Shown: positions 42,071-54,059 of the stretch, in pieces
How the letters are laid out: every line of letters begins with the position of its first letter
Position numbering within the stretch: the stretch's first letter is position 1
Made by a program: the position numbers and the translations under genes
Origin: Sepioteuthis lessoniana
Lineage: Eukaryota; Mollusca; Cephalopoda; Myopsida; Loliginidae
Assembly (NCBI GenBank): GCA_963585895.1
Contig: OY757921.1
Span: 54,828,590 to 54,892,589 of the forward strand
DNA length: 64,000 nt
Direction of reading: 5' to 3'
The notes under the pieces: model-generated
What the model was told of the DNA's origin: nothing
The model's database searches: none
Seen by the model: only the letters and a program-made list of their open reading frames with translations

Positions 42071-42704
42071 GGATCGGTACAATTCCACAAAACCGCAACA
42101 AAACTCTGCTTCTGACATACCTCCTTTTATTCCAGTTCTGGCTGGCCGAAATTTGCTTATGTTACAAATCTCGTCTTGCCAGACTTTTAAATCCCACCTC
42201 CAAGGACGGATATGTTTCTTAAGGTCGGTACCGTGCACGCAAGACACGTTCGTGCTCGCTTCGAACTCAGAGTTAGGTCATTTCTTTCGCAACAAAACCA
42301 TACCTATTGGATCCAGATAAAGGTTCAAGCGAAAAAGTCTTTTGGCTATCATGACAATAATCAAATTATAATCAACAGAAAACTATGTTTCAGCAAAATC
42401 TAGTTAATCAAGCAATATTTAAATTTTGAAACTTCAAAAAGAAAATTAGCGAATTTCTTCTCCAAAACAATTTTCACGTTTAATTAAAGATTGTAACTTA
42501 GGTTTAAAGATAATTCTTCAATTGGCGTATAATAATTATATAGTTTATTCACTTTGAAAGGACTAACATTCCTAACAAAATCCCAAAATGCTTAAATCAA
42601 TAAATAATTATGTCACCTCCTGAAATTTAAGAATATTTTTCTCGACAAACTTCAGAATTTTCTACAAAATAATGTTAACTTCATGATATAAATGGTGAAT
42701 CTAT
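42071..42704. other. No recognised gene
   Basis: Frames of up to 87 codons at 42057-42403 continue from the neighbouring repeat and show no known motif. The rest is AT-rich. Confidence 0.45.
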
Positions 42705-42955
42705 TGTGGGTGGGTGGTGTTACTTTGTTTTATGGCAAATCAATCTTTGTTGGTTATCTTTATCATAACTCATCTTTCTAAAAGAACAGTGGTGGTACTA
42801 TCTATGGGAGGATAAGGGTGTTCATACCTTTCCCAAGGGTATTTGTCCGAAAGTGAAAGTAAAAGCGCAACTGGGGTTCGAACTTGCTTACTACGATTCC
42901 GCAGTCCAACGATTTAACCATTACACGACGACGACATCCCCCATCGAATCTCTTG
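42705..42955 (-). mobile_element. tRNA-derived SINE
   Basis: The minus strand starts near 42950 with GTCGTCGTGTAATGGTTAAA (A box) and has AAGTTCGAACCCCAG (B box) about 30 bases on, the spacing of a tRNA. The body carries ACCACTGTTCTTTTAGAAAG and ends near 42715 in AACAAAGATTGATTTGCCAT. The body is shared with 61.46-61.6 kb and 61.86-62.0 kb. Confidence 0.75.
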
Positions 42956-43009
42956 TGAATATGGAAGTGTCTTGTAGTCACAAAATATCGTTTGTAATTG
43001 TTGACGTTG

Positions 43010-43660
43010 GTTGATTGGTTGGTTGGTTGGTTGGTTTTTATGGCATATCAACTTTTGTAGGTTATTTAACGCCAAATAATTAGTTCTATTCCAAACAATT
43101 CAGATTAGCATGAATACACAGTTTAATTGACAAAAGCATTTCTATTTCAAGCTATTCAGTTTAGTCAAACGGTTCTAATTCAGCTTATTCAGTTTAATAT
43201 AAGTACAAAAATTTGTTTACACACAGTTAAATGTCAAAACAGTTCAATATCAAATAAATCAGTTTAATATAAGTAGAGTTTCAATGTCAAAAATAGTTCA
43301 ATTTCAAACAATTCAGTTTAAATGTAAGTACACAGTTTATTTGTCAAAAACATTTCTGTTTCAACCAATTCAGTTTTGTCAAACAGTTCTAATTCAAACA
43401 ATTCAGTTTAGCATAAGTACGCAGTTAGTTCTATTTAAGCCATAGATTGGGCCCTATCAGGTGCTACCATTCCGGGCCAGAGTGGACCTGGGAGCAATGG
43501 CAATGAAGGGGTACTCCGCATTCCCCAAAGCTTCAGCATCACTGGAGTCACGCCATCAGATCGATTAGTGTCATATCTCATGGGGGGGGGTCTTACCTCT
43601 GTGCAGAGGTGCAGTCGGTGTATTCTACAGCCCCAGCCGACCGGCCAAAATCGTTGACGT
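43010..43660 (+). repeat. Family M interspersed repeat, copy 3
   Basis: Starts with five GGTT units and TTTTTATGGCATATCAAC, has AATTCAGTTTA minisatellite units from 43090 to 43420 and the unique tail to 43650. A run of nine G's lies at about 43582. The 108-codon minus frame at 43761-43435 covers the tail and is a shadow. Confidence 0.8.
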
Positions 43661-46600
43661 ACATTTAAATTAAGAACAAAGATCATAAAGTAGGGAGACA
43701 TTAAATACTTATCTCCCCCAAAAGAATAGACGTTTCCACTGGATAATTCATAGCAAATCACATTAAAGTTTCACAAACCCATTCTCGTCCTCATTTGCCC
43801 CTGTTTTTTAACAGTACTGATATTGTTTCTTTACCGTCATAAAACAGTAAGAACACACTTTGCTTTCCATTGAAAGCAAACTGTGTTATACACCTTCCAC
43901 ATCTGATATCCTGTCTTTAGCACCACCATTTAAAACGCGTGTTAAATTTTATTTTCTTTCAAATCTTGTTTTATTTACCTTTGAATACTTGCAGCAGAAT
44001 TGATATATCTACTAGATGATTTGAATGCGTACTTAAGTGTTGGGTATAGAATAGAATATTCTCGCATATCATTTTTAAGGAAAAAAAAACATCCTAGACG
44101 GAAATTCCCCAACCTGCAGAACTCAGAGGCAGACAGAAGTAGAAAGAAAGAATAAAAATATTTGCTGGTTACAATCAGTGATTTAAATGAAAAAACATAT
44201 CGGCTCATATTAAATGTCTTTTGCTTTACGAGTTAAATGCATCTGTTAGATTTTATTCTGTTTTTTACTGTTTTTTTTATTTTAGTTTGTTTTTGTTTTA
44301 TTTTCTTTGTTTCTTTTTTTTTATCAAGCTTAAAATGAAACTCAAACTGCTTGGTCCAAGATTTGAACACAAATGAGCGATGATAGCCATTATGCTACCT
44401 TACCTCCATATTTTCGTAAATTTTATAAGTTACCGTAACATTTTACATTTATCGTAACATGGTACATCTTAGCATTATTAATTCACTTACATGTTTGAAA
44501 TGTCGACCGGGTCTAAAAGTAAAATTTTTAAACCCAAAAAATTATTAATCACCTTATCTCCGTGTATGATAAAAGCTCTATGCAAAAAAAAATGAAAATG
44601 AACTGGAGATCTTCATACAAATAATAAGAATATACAGCCAGGATATAAGAATTGAATATGCCAATGAAAAATGTGCCACGCTCATAATGAAAAATAGGGA
44701 AAGATAAACAATAGAAGGAAAAGAACTGCCAAATCATAAAAGTGTTATAAGTGTCAAGAAAAGAGAGAGGAAGAGAATTCGTCAACATTGAAGATTGCGT
44801 AAATACATCAAAAATTTTATGACAGACCCCTGTTCAAGCCCGGACAACTCTGATTAATTTGTCATCATTTTGAATAGCCTCAAAGAAATATTTTTGCAAA
44901 ATAAAAATAAGTTTTGTTATAAGTCAATTCCATACAGAGTAGAATATACATTCATGGAAAAATATGAAATCCATTTGATGATCAATGATAGTTTGTTTAT
45001 ATTCTAAATACTAGCTCTACAAAACATGTCTCCGTAGTCTGCATCTTAGTCTATAATACGACGATTGTATCCACAGCAGAATGGTAAGACACCTCTGTAA
45101 ATACGCAAAACTTCATCTAGTTATTAGGTTACAGGTCGGGACCTGATCCGGAGTGCTAGTAATTATTGGAGTTGCATTTATGTATCAATTTTATCTACTT
45201 AAAATTATTTGTATAAAATAGGAATACTTGAAACATTATAACTGTGCAAATAAGCGATTATCAATTAATAGTAATAGATATTTGAAAGCAGATGATTTTT
45301 AAAAGACGTAAGTCTTTTAAAAATAACCCATTAAAATAACCCATTAAAATAACCCACCTTGGTTTGAAGTGCCATAAAACCAACCAATTAACTAAGCATC
45401 AACATAGTCTTGTCTCCATTATACTTTTCTTTATCTATATGGTTGGATTTCGTTTTCTCATTGAATATACATACAAGCTTTTCTATCTTTAAGCAATACT
45501 ATCTTCCTCACTACCACTTATTTTAGCCTTATACCAGGCTTGCCAAAGCAATGAAAGTATCTACATTAGCTTGTAGCGTTTTTTCTTCTAATGATTAATG
45601 TTGATAATTAAGAAGATGCATTCTCCTAACGGGAGCTGATGTATGGATCTGTGAAAATGTTTTAAAGGCGAAAATGAAAATAGGAAGAGAAAATGCTTGT
45701 TTTTAAAGACTGTCGTCGTGAAATAAAGACTTTTGCTATATTTTGCTAAAATTTGATTTGAAATATCTTTAAAATTGACAAGTTTCATCAAAATAGTAAT
45801 ACAATAGACTATAAAATATTTCAGTAGCCTTTCTGGTCTTTTGTCATTATATTTTTAGCTACAGTGTCTTCTTAAAGTTTAGTGCCGTGATGTCTTCCTG
45901 TGTCATACTTCTGAGACATTATCCTTTGTGTCTAACGTGGCCAAGACAGAGAAAACCCGAAAATATATTTATCAATTAATATAATTCAGTATCCCAAGAG
46001 GAAGTATTTATGGATCGGGTGAGCGAACTTTTGAAATAACCGCTGCGTTGCAATAATGAATCACCAGGTTAAATCATAAATGCACAATGTTTTGCATTCT
46101 AATTGTATCTGTTCGAGTACCCTCTATGGGTCAAATAGATTTGTTTGAAAATTATTTTTGAACCTGTATAACTGGGTTTAAATGATTTTTATAATGAATT
46201 CTAGCAACGGGTTATTAGTCACTTGAAATCATATAATTACCTGTAAAAAAGATAACTTTGACATTAAATACGCCAACCCAACATACCATAAAACCAACCA
46301 ACCAATCAACTAAAGACTTCAGGTTAACTCGTCTAAATGAGCAACAATGACATCTGTCAACTGCTAACCAGCTGAATGGACATGGCAAGATTTGACATCA
46401 CACCAACAGAGTGCACTTTATCCAACTATCCAACATCTTAACTTTTGATTATTGTCTGTATTAAACAAAATTCATTTTTATTTGTAAATATTATTTTTCT
46501 AATGTGATTTTTTGACGAAAAATACGGATGGTCAATTCTGAAAAAGTCAACATACATTTTTATAATCGGACTGTCACCACTAACACTACGGGTGTGTAAA

Positions 46601-47700
46601 TAATAAACATCCTTTACAGCCCGACCATTCTTTAAGCGAGATTAAGTTATTATTGCAAGTAGTAATTTCGATGTCACACAATTCTTGAATGATTAATTGA
46701 CCTATCACTCCCAATTAATGTTAATGAACAGCAACTATGACAAGCACAAACAATAAGCTCATGCCTGCAATCAGTCCGTTAGTGAATGTATTTTAATTCT
46801 CTACATTTGCAAATATAGTCACATTTACCATGGAAATGAAGAGTCAAGTTTCTAAGAGGATCTCTTAATATCAAATCACAAACCTAATCTTGGCCAAAAT
46901 CATGACTCATCAATGCGATAATTTGTACTGATAATGTTTCTGTTTGGTCTGATGATTTAGGATACGGATTCTGCACGAGATGGGTAGTATCTTGCCTGTA
47001 TGAAGGCTCTAAGTTACTCATAAATAAAACCATCCAATAACAACTACATTGCTGCTAATTAAGACACGTCTACATGCGACATTGAAAATATCCCACATTT
47101 TTTACACTGAGAGGACAAAAAGTAAATTCTAATGCTTTAAGTCTGATTCATAATGATTGCTGATTTGGTGCAGTTGAGTGCGTCGGTGCGTTTTATGTTT
47201 GAAATTCGTTACTTTTTTATATCTCACTTTGTAATTTGGTTATTCTGTAATTAGTGTTATAATACACTCTGCTTAAAAATGTTTAATGGAATTTTAAAAT
47301 GTTTTAATGGATTTTTGAAGTGAGTCCAATACATGACAATACATTTTTATTTCTATTCTTCATTTTAGGACAATTTGTTTATTTATAAACACGAAAAAAG
47401 TGATATCTAGTAATTACTTTTAAAAAAACAGTACATGTGGATAGTTTTTATCAATAAAACATTATTATAAAAAAGTTAATATATTCATGACGGCACCTTT
47501 TACCTTCAAAACCTAAATGGCATAACCTGAATACATTTGTATTGGTATACATAAATATAGAAATAGATACATTTAAAACGTCCAGTTTCGTTTCAGAATT
47601 GATTTGCCTCGTGAAATCGTACTCAGTTGTAACATATGTTTTTTCTATTAGATCATTATCAGTTTCCGTTTATTGGCAATGTGAATATTCTACATTTACT
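43661..47700. other. AT-rich stretch with minor SINE remnants only
   Basis: A tRNA-like remnant lies at 44335-44405 (minus strand: GGTAGCATAATGGCTATC as A-box region, GTGTTCAAATCTTGG as B-box region). Family M/SINE edges (ATGGCACTTCAAACC and GGTTGGTTTTATGG in inverse) lie at 45350-45395 and 46265-46315. A 13-bp-arm palindrome is at 45296-45325. The 143- and 79-codon-type frames here (for example 44788-44549) have no known motif. Confidence 0.5.
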
Positions 47701-47703
47701 CCG

Positions 47704-47842
<139 letters not shown>

Positions 47843-47982
47843 TAAGTTACAGTAGCTTCGGTTCAAGGTGACAAATATGGAGAAACTCATTAGAATTAAG
47901 TCACTAGCCAGTTACTAATGAAACTAATTTGACTATGACGAGTGACTCGTTCGTATAATTTAGTTTTCAACGACTCCGTCGA

Positions 47983-47983
47983 A

Positions 47984-48071
<88 letters not shown>
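47983..48071. repeat. (TA)n microsatellite at left end of mariner copy 2
   Basis: About 44 TA units with a single interruption (TATAAATATA), leading directly into the mariner TIR. Confidence 0.95.
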
Positions 48072-48076
<5 letters not shown>

Positions 48077-48296
48077 ATTCAATAAGTTTCCAGATTTTAT
48101 TTTTTGTACAGGTATTTAGAATTGCTGTAGACTCTTGAAAATTCAGTATGTTATTGCTATACATCTTATGAGATGTATAGCAATCAATAAAAATTGGTAA
48201 GTAATTTTTATGATTTCTGCTTCAAATGAACAGCTGCAGCAGCACTTGGAATACACCCTACTAAAGCCTGATTGTTACAGCTGGTGAATTTCAAAA

Positions 48297-48935
48297 ATGC
48301 AATCTGGACGTGAGGACACTTTAGAAGAACGATATGCAATAAAATTCTGTTTTAAACTTGGAAAAAATGCCACAAATACGTATGGAATGCTTCAGATAGC
48401 TTTTCGACCATCTTGCATTAATCGAGCATCAGTTTTTGAGTGGCATAAGAGATTCAAGGAAGCCAGGGAGTCTGTGAGGGACGACGAGAGGTATGGGAGG
48501 AGTAAGGAAGTCAGAACAGCAGAGTTGATTGGCCAAAGGATTAGGGTTAGAGTTAGGGTTAATATGTTGAGGTTTTAAGGGAGTTCAGGAAGAGATTCAA
48601 TCGGAAGAGGCCAGCACTCTTCAAATCGGGTCAGCGGCATTTCCACCAGGACAATGCACCGGTCCACAACTCCATCTTTGTCACAGACTATTTGACCAAG
48701 ATGGGCATCAAAACAGTTCCTCAGCTCCCTATAGTCCAGACCTTACTCCCTGTGACTTTTGCTTATTCTCTAAGCTCAGAGACTGTCGTTATGAGACAAT
48801 TGAGGAGATGAAAGAGGCTATGACGAAGGTCATTGACACGCTCACACAAGAGGACTTCCATGGAGTGTTCCAGAAGTTGTTGGAACGGTACAAGAAGCGC
48901 ATTGCAGCCGGAGGAGATTACTTCGAAGGGGACTA
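48297..48935 (+). pseudogene. mariner transposase with central deletion
   Basis: An open N-terminal frame of 93 codons (48297-48578): SGREDTLEERYAIKFCFKLG, ASVFEWHKRFKEARESVRDD, then TAELIGQRIRVRVRVNMLRF and a stop. The RVRVRV is translated TTAGGG-like repeat. The C-terminal part follows in another frame: KRPALFKSGQRHFHQDNAPV (second catalytic D), a one-base loss near 48722 in the PYSPDLAPCD region, then ETIEEMKEAMTKVIDTLTQE and AAGGDYFEGD. The first catalytic aspartate is absent. The N-terminal part retains the DNA-binding helices, so a truncated TIR-binding peptide is conceivable. Confidence 0.85.
48541..48561 (+). repeat. TTAGGG-type repeat at mariner deletion junction
   Basis: TTAGGGTTAGAGTTAGGGTT: three units, one with a G-to-A change, at the same position as in copies 1 and 4. 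Confidence 0.9.
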
Positions 48936-49006
48936 GAGTTTCATGTGTGTACTATCAATAAAAGTGTCCATACGAAAAAAGTCTGGAAACTTATTTAATG
49001 ATCCTC

Positions 49007-49007
<1 letters not shown>

Positions 49008-49058
<51 letters not shown>

Positions 49059-49067
49059 TATATATTG
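49008..49067. repeat. (TA)n microsatellite at right end of mariner copy 2
   Basis: About 29 TA units with one break. Confidence 0.95.
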
Positions 49068-49370
49068 TGAAATTGAGTTGATTAGGAAATTTATTACTCT
49101 CTTTTCAAATTGAATATTCATAGAAAATAAACTGATTTCTATACTGAAAATAGTGTTAATTTTTTTTAGAAAATTAGTCTCGAGGAGCTCTAATTTTTGT
49201 ATCAGTATATTTGCATTTATTGATCAATCGGTGCTTACACGCACTTCTTAAAATTTCTTTGAGATTCGCTGATGACAATATTTGACTTACCTCATAAAAT
49301 TTCAAGGATCAAAGCCCAAATTAGTTTAAATCTTTCCTTGATAGATTATCAAAATATGTTTTTTACCAAC

Positions 49371-49574
49371 TGAGGAGATGAAAGAGGCTGTGACGAAGAT
49401 CATTGACACGCTCACACAAGAGGACTTCCATGGGGCCTTCCAGAAGTTGTTGGAACGGCACAACAAGTGCATTGCAGCCGGAGATTACTTCGAAGGGGAC
49501 TAGAGTTCCATGTGTTTACTATCAATAAAAGTGTCCATACGAAAAAAGTCTGGAAACTTATTTAATGATCCTCG
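49371..49574 (+). mobile_element. mariner-type transposon, 3' fragment (copy 3)
   Basis: 204 bp covering EEMKEAVTKIIDTLTQEDFH to the stop and the right TIR (GTCTGGAAACTTATTTAATG ATCCTCG), then (TA)n at 49577-49592 and (GT)n at 49600-49622. It lacks a left end, and no TIR partner is found nearby. Confidence 0.85.
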
Positions 49575-49592
49575 TGTATATATATATATATA

Positions 49593-50591
49593 TGCGTGCG
49601 GGCGTGTGTGTGTGTGTGTGTGTTATCAACTTTTTATGTCTCTGACGTTGAGATTTATGTGGAGCACACAATCATCAAACGGAAACAAGATTTCATTATT
49701 CGAATATTTTTGGTAGTATATCTACTCTGCCATAATAGTATCGATTACTTTTTATACAAAAAGCTTATCTTATTACAATTTATTTTGTCCATTTTTTTTT
49801 TGTCCATCAATCAATCAATCAAGATAGATAGATAGATAGATAGATTGTCATTGAATGCTTATGTCCCAAGAAATTAAATAGAACAATTTCTTTAAATTTG
49901 CATACAAATTTTAGACGCTCATAGAATTCCCTTTTAATTCACCTTATCTGTTTCCATTTAAAAATATAGCCGCAAAATGCTTAATGATTTAAAATTGATG
50001 TAAAAGATTAAGTACTGAAACATCCTAATAAGTAGAGTGGATTACATTTTTAAAATAACTGAATTTTTAACTATTCGTCTGTATTTTTTAGATGAGGCTT
50101 GACGTGTATTATTTTAGTTGTGATTTATCGAACTGTTGTCCTCATTTTTATAGTGGTGAGTTGAAACATAACGTTTTGGACGCTGTATCCTTCTTCAGGT
50201 GTCCCTTGTTTATCATGGAATAGAATTTTTAATAAATTTTGAATTATAGTTATTAAACTTTTTGAATTATAGTTTTTAAACAAGAATGATGACAAAATAA
50301 AGACAGAAAGCCCATTAGAAATATGAAAAAACGACAAAATACAAAGTAGCCAACCTAAGACATAAAAACGTCGAGAAATACAGGCAGCATAGATGCAGAT
50401 TTGTAGATTAAAAATAATTTATAATTAGAAGTGCACTAGCTAGATTTAGATGTGAGTGGTGTTTATAATCATGCAGATGGCTGCAGTGAAAAGATTTTTG
50501 TCCTGGCAGTAAAATAGGGGATATCTATGTCTCTTCTATCAAATGCATATCTTGTTTTTGTTATATCCCAAATAAAACAAATTCCGACTCC

Positions 50592-50595
<4 letters not shown>
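49593..50595. other. No recognised gene; (GATA)n
   Basis: Includes (GT)n at 49600-49622 and a short (CAAT)n/(GATA)n run at 49806-49845. No motif recognised. Confidence 0.5.
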
Positions 50596-50648
<53 letters not shown>

Positions 50649-50672
50649 ATTATTATTATTATTATTATTAAT
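50596..50672. repeat. (CT)n(TTA)n compound microsatellite
   Basis: About 25 CT units followed by eight TTA units. Confidence 0.95.
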
Positions 50673-51164
50673 TTTATTAATTAGAATATGAACATAAAAT
50701 TGCTTGTACATCATTGTATTATATTTAAAGGAAATTTGTAGTGATTTTCTAAACCATTTGTAAAGGCTTGGACGGCAACCAGAATATATCAGGGATAGTG
50801 CTGCGGTTTAGCGGCAACCTACTATAATATCTTATAGGCGTAGTTACGAGCTTACGCTTCCTGGTTTTGAATACAAAGCTACAGAGCCCAAACTTCCCCA
50901 CTATTTACCCACCACTGGTAAAAGATCAGTGTAATGGCTTTTTCCAGTGCATTAGTTTTTGTTTTTTGTTTTTTGGCGAGGGGGTTGAGGGTGGAAACAA
51001 ATTTCAGCTAAAACAGCTTTTACTAAAAGAGTCAGCAATCATATGTGTAGACATACGTGTGTGAGTAAGTGTATGTGTGTGTGCGTGTCATTGTGACCGT
51101 CAAGATACTTATGGGCTGCTGATATTTCATCTCAGTTAAAAATCTTCCAAATTCATTTTGGTGT

Positions 51165-51168
<4 letters not shown>
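50673..51168. other. No recognised gene
   Basis: A possible tRNA-like B box (CTGGTTTTGAATACA near 50860) suggests an old SINE, but the A box is not convincing. Confidence 0.35.

Positions 51169-51219
<51 letters not shown>
51169..51219. repeat. (TA)n microsatellite
   Basis: About 25 TA units. Confidence 0.95.
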
Positions 51220-51221
<2 letters not shown>

Positions 51222-52320
51222 TTGAAACGTTTGTTGTTGTTTTTTCAAGATAGTGTCTTAATTGATTTTGATTTAAGACTTTTTTACACACATAGCTGAC
51301 TAAGTGATACTCTATAGAAATGAAGACAGTTAATTCGTGTGAATCATCTATGAATCAGTATATGTTTCAACGAGACAGTGAAGACCCGAATTATCTGAGA
51401 ACCAAGTATACACATTTTCCCAGTGGAAAAGCCGGGTTTTTTTTAATATAATCTTGTTTATTAGGAGCTGTTTAAATATCATTTACAAGAAAAAGGCATC
51501 AACACTGTAAAAATCTGTATATCTAGGGTCCCTTGCCAAAGCATAATAAATTACGGATATTTAAGTGCGTGACGCATTACTTGCAAAATATCTCGTGAAC
51601 CATTTCAGAGTAGATAAATGAATCATCTTTTTTTTTCATCGTACAACGTGTGAAAGCACGTGCGATACCCTGCCCTCATCAGCCGCCAACCAGTGTGATA
51701 ACAGTTTCGGTAGCTCAAGGCGGTACTGCCACTCCTGGCGCTACCAAGCAGCTTTTGCCACCGAACAGGATATCTAAAAGAAATATATATATATATATAC
51801 GCCAGATCAACTAAAAGCAGAGATTACATTGGACGTTCGTTAATCTTCATTTTAGTGCAGTTTGTGATTTTATAATGCGTTTACTTCCGGCCGTTGATGT
51901 CATAGCAACCGTTTCTTGATATTGCGTAATCACACGGGAATAGTGGTTCCGCTTGCATTTCATTCATGTTGAAATCCCTTCTATATCCGTCATCTATTCG
52001 ATTCGTTTTCCTTCAGTTTTATCTTTTTTATGCGTTACTGCACCAAAGCACTCGAGACACACGTCATTTATAATTCTGCTGAAAGATGTTATTTGTTGAT
52101 CAATGGGGCCCTTAAGATGGGTGGTGAGTAAAAAGAAAGCTCCTGGTCTAAGTTTGTCCAAGTAGCTGTCTGATTACCCTTGGGCCACTAAATTCTTGGC
52201 TTGCTAGGGATGTCTCCAGGACGCTAATGCTCACCAATGAGCTCATGAATACTGTGGGGTATTCCTGATTCATAAGCCCATCATTCGATTTACATTCTTC
52301 GGTGGGAAAATTACGTTGTT
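51220..52320. other. No recognised gene; part of an interspersed repeat
   Basis: 51636-51685 (CATCGTACAACGTGTGAAAG, CACGTGCGATACCCTGCCCT) is repeated at 52600-52642 with few changes, in the same orientation. A GC-richer block follows to 51775. Otherwise featureless. Confidence 0.5.
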
Positions 52321-52566
52321 TTACCAGCGTCCCTTATGGATTCGCAAGCTGTTGAATTTTCTGCCGCAATCACACGTTGTAGTTGGGTACATATCCAGAT
52401 CGTTACCGTATGAGCAAGTGTGATGGGTGATATATTTTCCCTCCCTGCTACAAACACCCTGAGGGCATTTTTCTTTCATTGTATTGTCCATGTTTGTTAA
52501 ATTTCTGTCTTTCCAGGATGTCTCTCCAGCTTTCTGAAGAGTCACTTCATCTTTCCAAAGAGTCAT
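52320..52566 (-). pseudogene. Possible N-terminal zinc-finger region of an R2/R4-type LINE
   Basis: The minus-strand frame contains CPQGVCSREGKYITHHTCSY and TTCDCGRKFNSLRIHKGRW. The second resembles the C2H2-like CxCGxxF..LxxHxxxW block found near the N-terminus of R2/R4-type LINE proteins, and other pieces of that family lie about 1 kb to the right on the same strand. The link is inference. It could instead belong to an unrelated repeat. Confidence 0.35.
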
Positions 52567-53165
52567 CTTGCTTTTCAGAGGGTCTTGGTGTTCAAATTTT
52601 CATCATACAATGTGTGAAAGCACGTGCGATACCCTGCCCTAAATGTAAAGTTACCATGTATGTATCATTGACATCCTTTTATAATTTATCTTTTAAAATA
52701 GTGTAAACACAATTCTGCTAAATCTTTAATATATTTATTGGCATGAGCACGATGCACATCCAATTGGCATGCTTATACTACACTCTGATCCTGGCAGAAT
52801 GGTCATATTTTCTAATATATCATTCAATCTGATTCTCGGATTTTGTGAATAGATCGCATTATTGCCTAAATCGCTTTGTTATTCTGGCCTTGAGTCGTCA
52901 CAATGGACGAAGATTTAACAAGCTTCTTTCCCACAAAAATACAGATCAAGGAAACGCATTAACGATGCAAGCGATTGATCCGATTGTCAGACCTCTTCTT
53001 TTAGTGATATTATTTAAAATATACAAATTTTGTTAAACAAATGTCAGATCCCAAAATATATAAAAGACATCAGGATTTAGGTTTAATGTAATTCTGTAAG
53101 TAAATGATTCTTTCGTTTTATACAGATAAAATTTTACAACACGCGTACTGGGTCAGTATCTTTTC
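52567..53165. other. No recognised gene
   Basis: A 63-codon frame at 52845-53036 and a 75-codon frame at 52479-52706 show no motif. The repeat block shared with 51636 lies at 52600-52642. Confidence 0.45.
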
Positions 53166-53169
53166 AGCT

Positions 53170-53395
53170 ATTGTTGGATTTCATTTTCCAGTTTTCTTAG
53201 TTCCTGATCGATAGCTTCAGTTTTTTCCTTTCTTCTTTCTTTTTAAATCATATCATTTATTTTCATTTTTTTTTTTTTTTTCATCATCTTCGCCAAGCGG
53301 TCTCTTCGAATGGTTGCAAATACGATATGGCTGATCAACTTTATACTTCATTATTCTGGATTGTTCCGATGGTTCCAACAATGACTGGAATTACT
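53170..53395 (-). mobile_element. LINE C-terminal fragment of a second R2/R4-type subfamily
   Basis: Minus strand: QVRVIPVIVGTIGTI near 53400-53355, then DQPYRICNHSKRPLGEDDEK and a lysine-rich end with KTEAIDQELRKLENEIQQ near 53220-53170. The VIPVIVG-type block is the counterpart of VTIIIGAFGTV in the main family, but the sequence after it differs, so I treat it as a separate subfamily. Confidence 0.5.
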
Positions 53396-53399
53396 CTCA

Positions 53400-53665
53400 C
53401 TTGCATATTCTGTAGGTATCTTTGCTGTATGGAAGATACCTCTCTGGATTTTCACCTCAGCAAAGATTTTTCCTCCTGCTGTCAATTCCACCCTCCAACT
53501 TTCCATGGTTTTCTTGATAAACTCTATGATTTCGTCAGATATCCTGTAAAGTTTGAGACTGCCTATTATCCAAGTTTGCCGGGCGATATCGGATGCCTCT
53601 TTGTTGTCAATACATGCCATAGCTACATTTTTCCGTTTCGTTTTGCTGTTATTATCATTTACTCC
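53400..53665 (-). mobile_element. R2/R4-type LINE, RT fragment
   Basis: Minus-strand frame: TKRKNVAMACIDNKEASDIA, RQTWIIGSLKLYRISDEIIE, KTMESWRVELTAGGKIFAEV, KIQRGIF. This is RT motif A with its neighbours; in the intact family the motif reads AMAWIDYKKAYD, so the catalytic region has lost residues (IDNKEASD). It is fused at its left to the subfamily fragment at 53170-53395. Confidence 0.7.
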
Positions 53666-53667
53666 TC

Positions 53668-54025
53668 TAGAGTTTTTCACATCAGTATTAGCTGATAGTT
53701 TTTCACTGGAATTTGAGTGACAGCAAGTCTCCTCAAGTCTCCAGTATTCTGGCCGTCCTCAGCAATGCTGTCGTTTGGATAGTCTTCACCCGTCCGCTAA
53801 CTTCCAAGTCCTACAGCCCTTTCATAATCCTTTAGTTACTGTGCCTAACGCACCAATCACAATTGGCACAATCGTTACTTTCATGTTCCACAATTTCTTC
53901 AATTCTCAAACAAGGTCGAGGTACTTATCCTTCTTTTCACTTTCCTTCAGATTTATTCTATGGTCCGCCGGGATAGCAAAGTCAACAATTTTGCAGATTC
54001 TCTTTCTTTTGTTGATTATTATGAG

Positions 54026-54026
<1 letters not shown>
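53668..54026 (-). mobile_element. R2/R4-type LINE, C-terminal fragment interrupted by another copy
   Basis: 3' terminus GAGTTTTTCACATCAGTATT at 53670. The minus strand reads ICKIVDFAIPADHRINLKES, DKYLDLVRELKKLWNMKVT, then the end. The right edge falls in the coding word for NLIIINKRK (AACCTCATAATAATCAACAA), exactly where the AAT tail of the next copy begins. Confidence 0.8.

Positions 54027-54058
<32 letters not shown>
54027..54058 (-). repeat. (AAT)n tail at nested LINE junction
   Basis: TTATTATT run of about 10 units between the resident fragment (ends 54026) and the 3' terminus of the next copy (starts 54060). Confidence 0.85.
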
Positions 54059-54059
54059 T

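Larger units (their letters stand above)
48072..49007 (+). mobile_element. mariner-type DNA transposon, internally deleted, copy 2
   Basis: The left TIR is worn (GTGAATTCAATAAGTTTCCAG); the right TIR ends GTCTGGAAACTTATTTAATG then ATCCTCG, and both abut long (TA)n. About 936 bp. It contains an inverted copy of a short stretch near the left end (ACATCTTATGAGATGTATAGCAA...) and the same central deletion with a TTAGGG-like junction as copy 1. Confidence 0.9.

Noticed and set aside
53327..53695. 122-codon plus-strand frame
   Set aside because: Antisense of the LINE RT fragment WRVELTAGGKIF on the minus strand.
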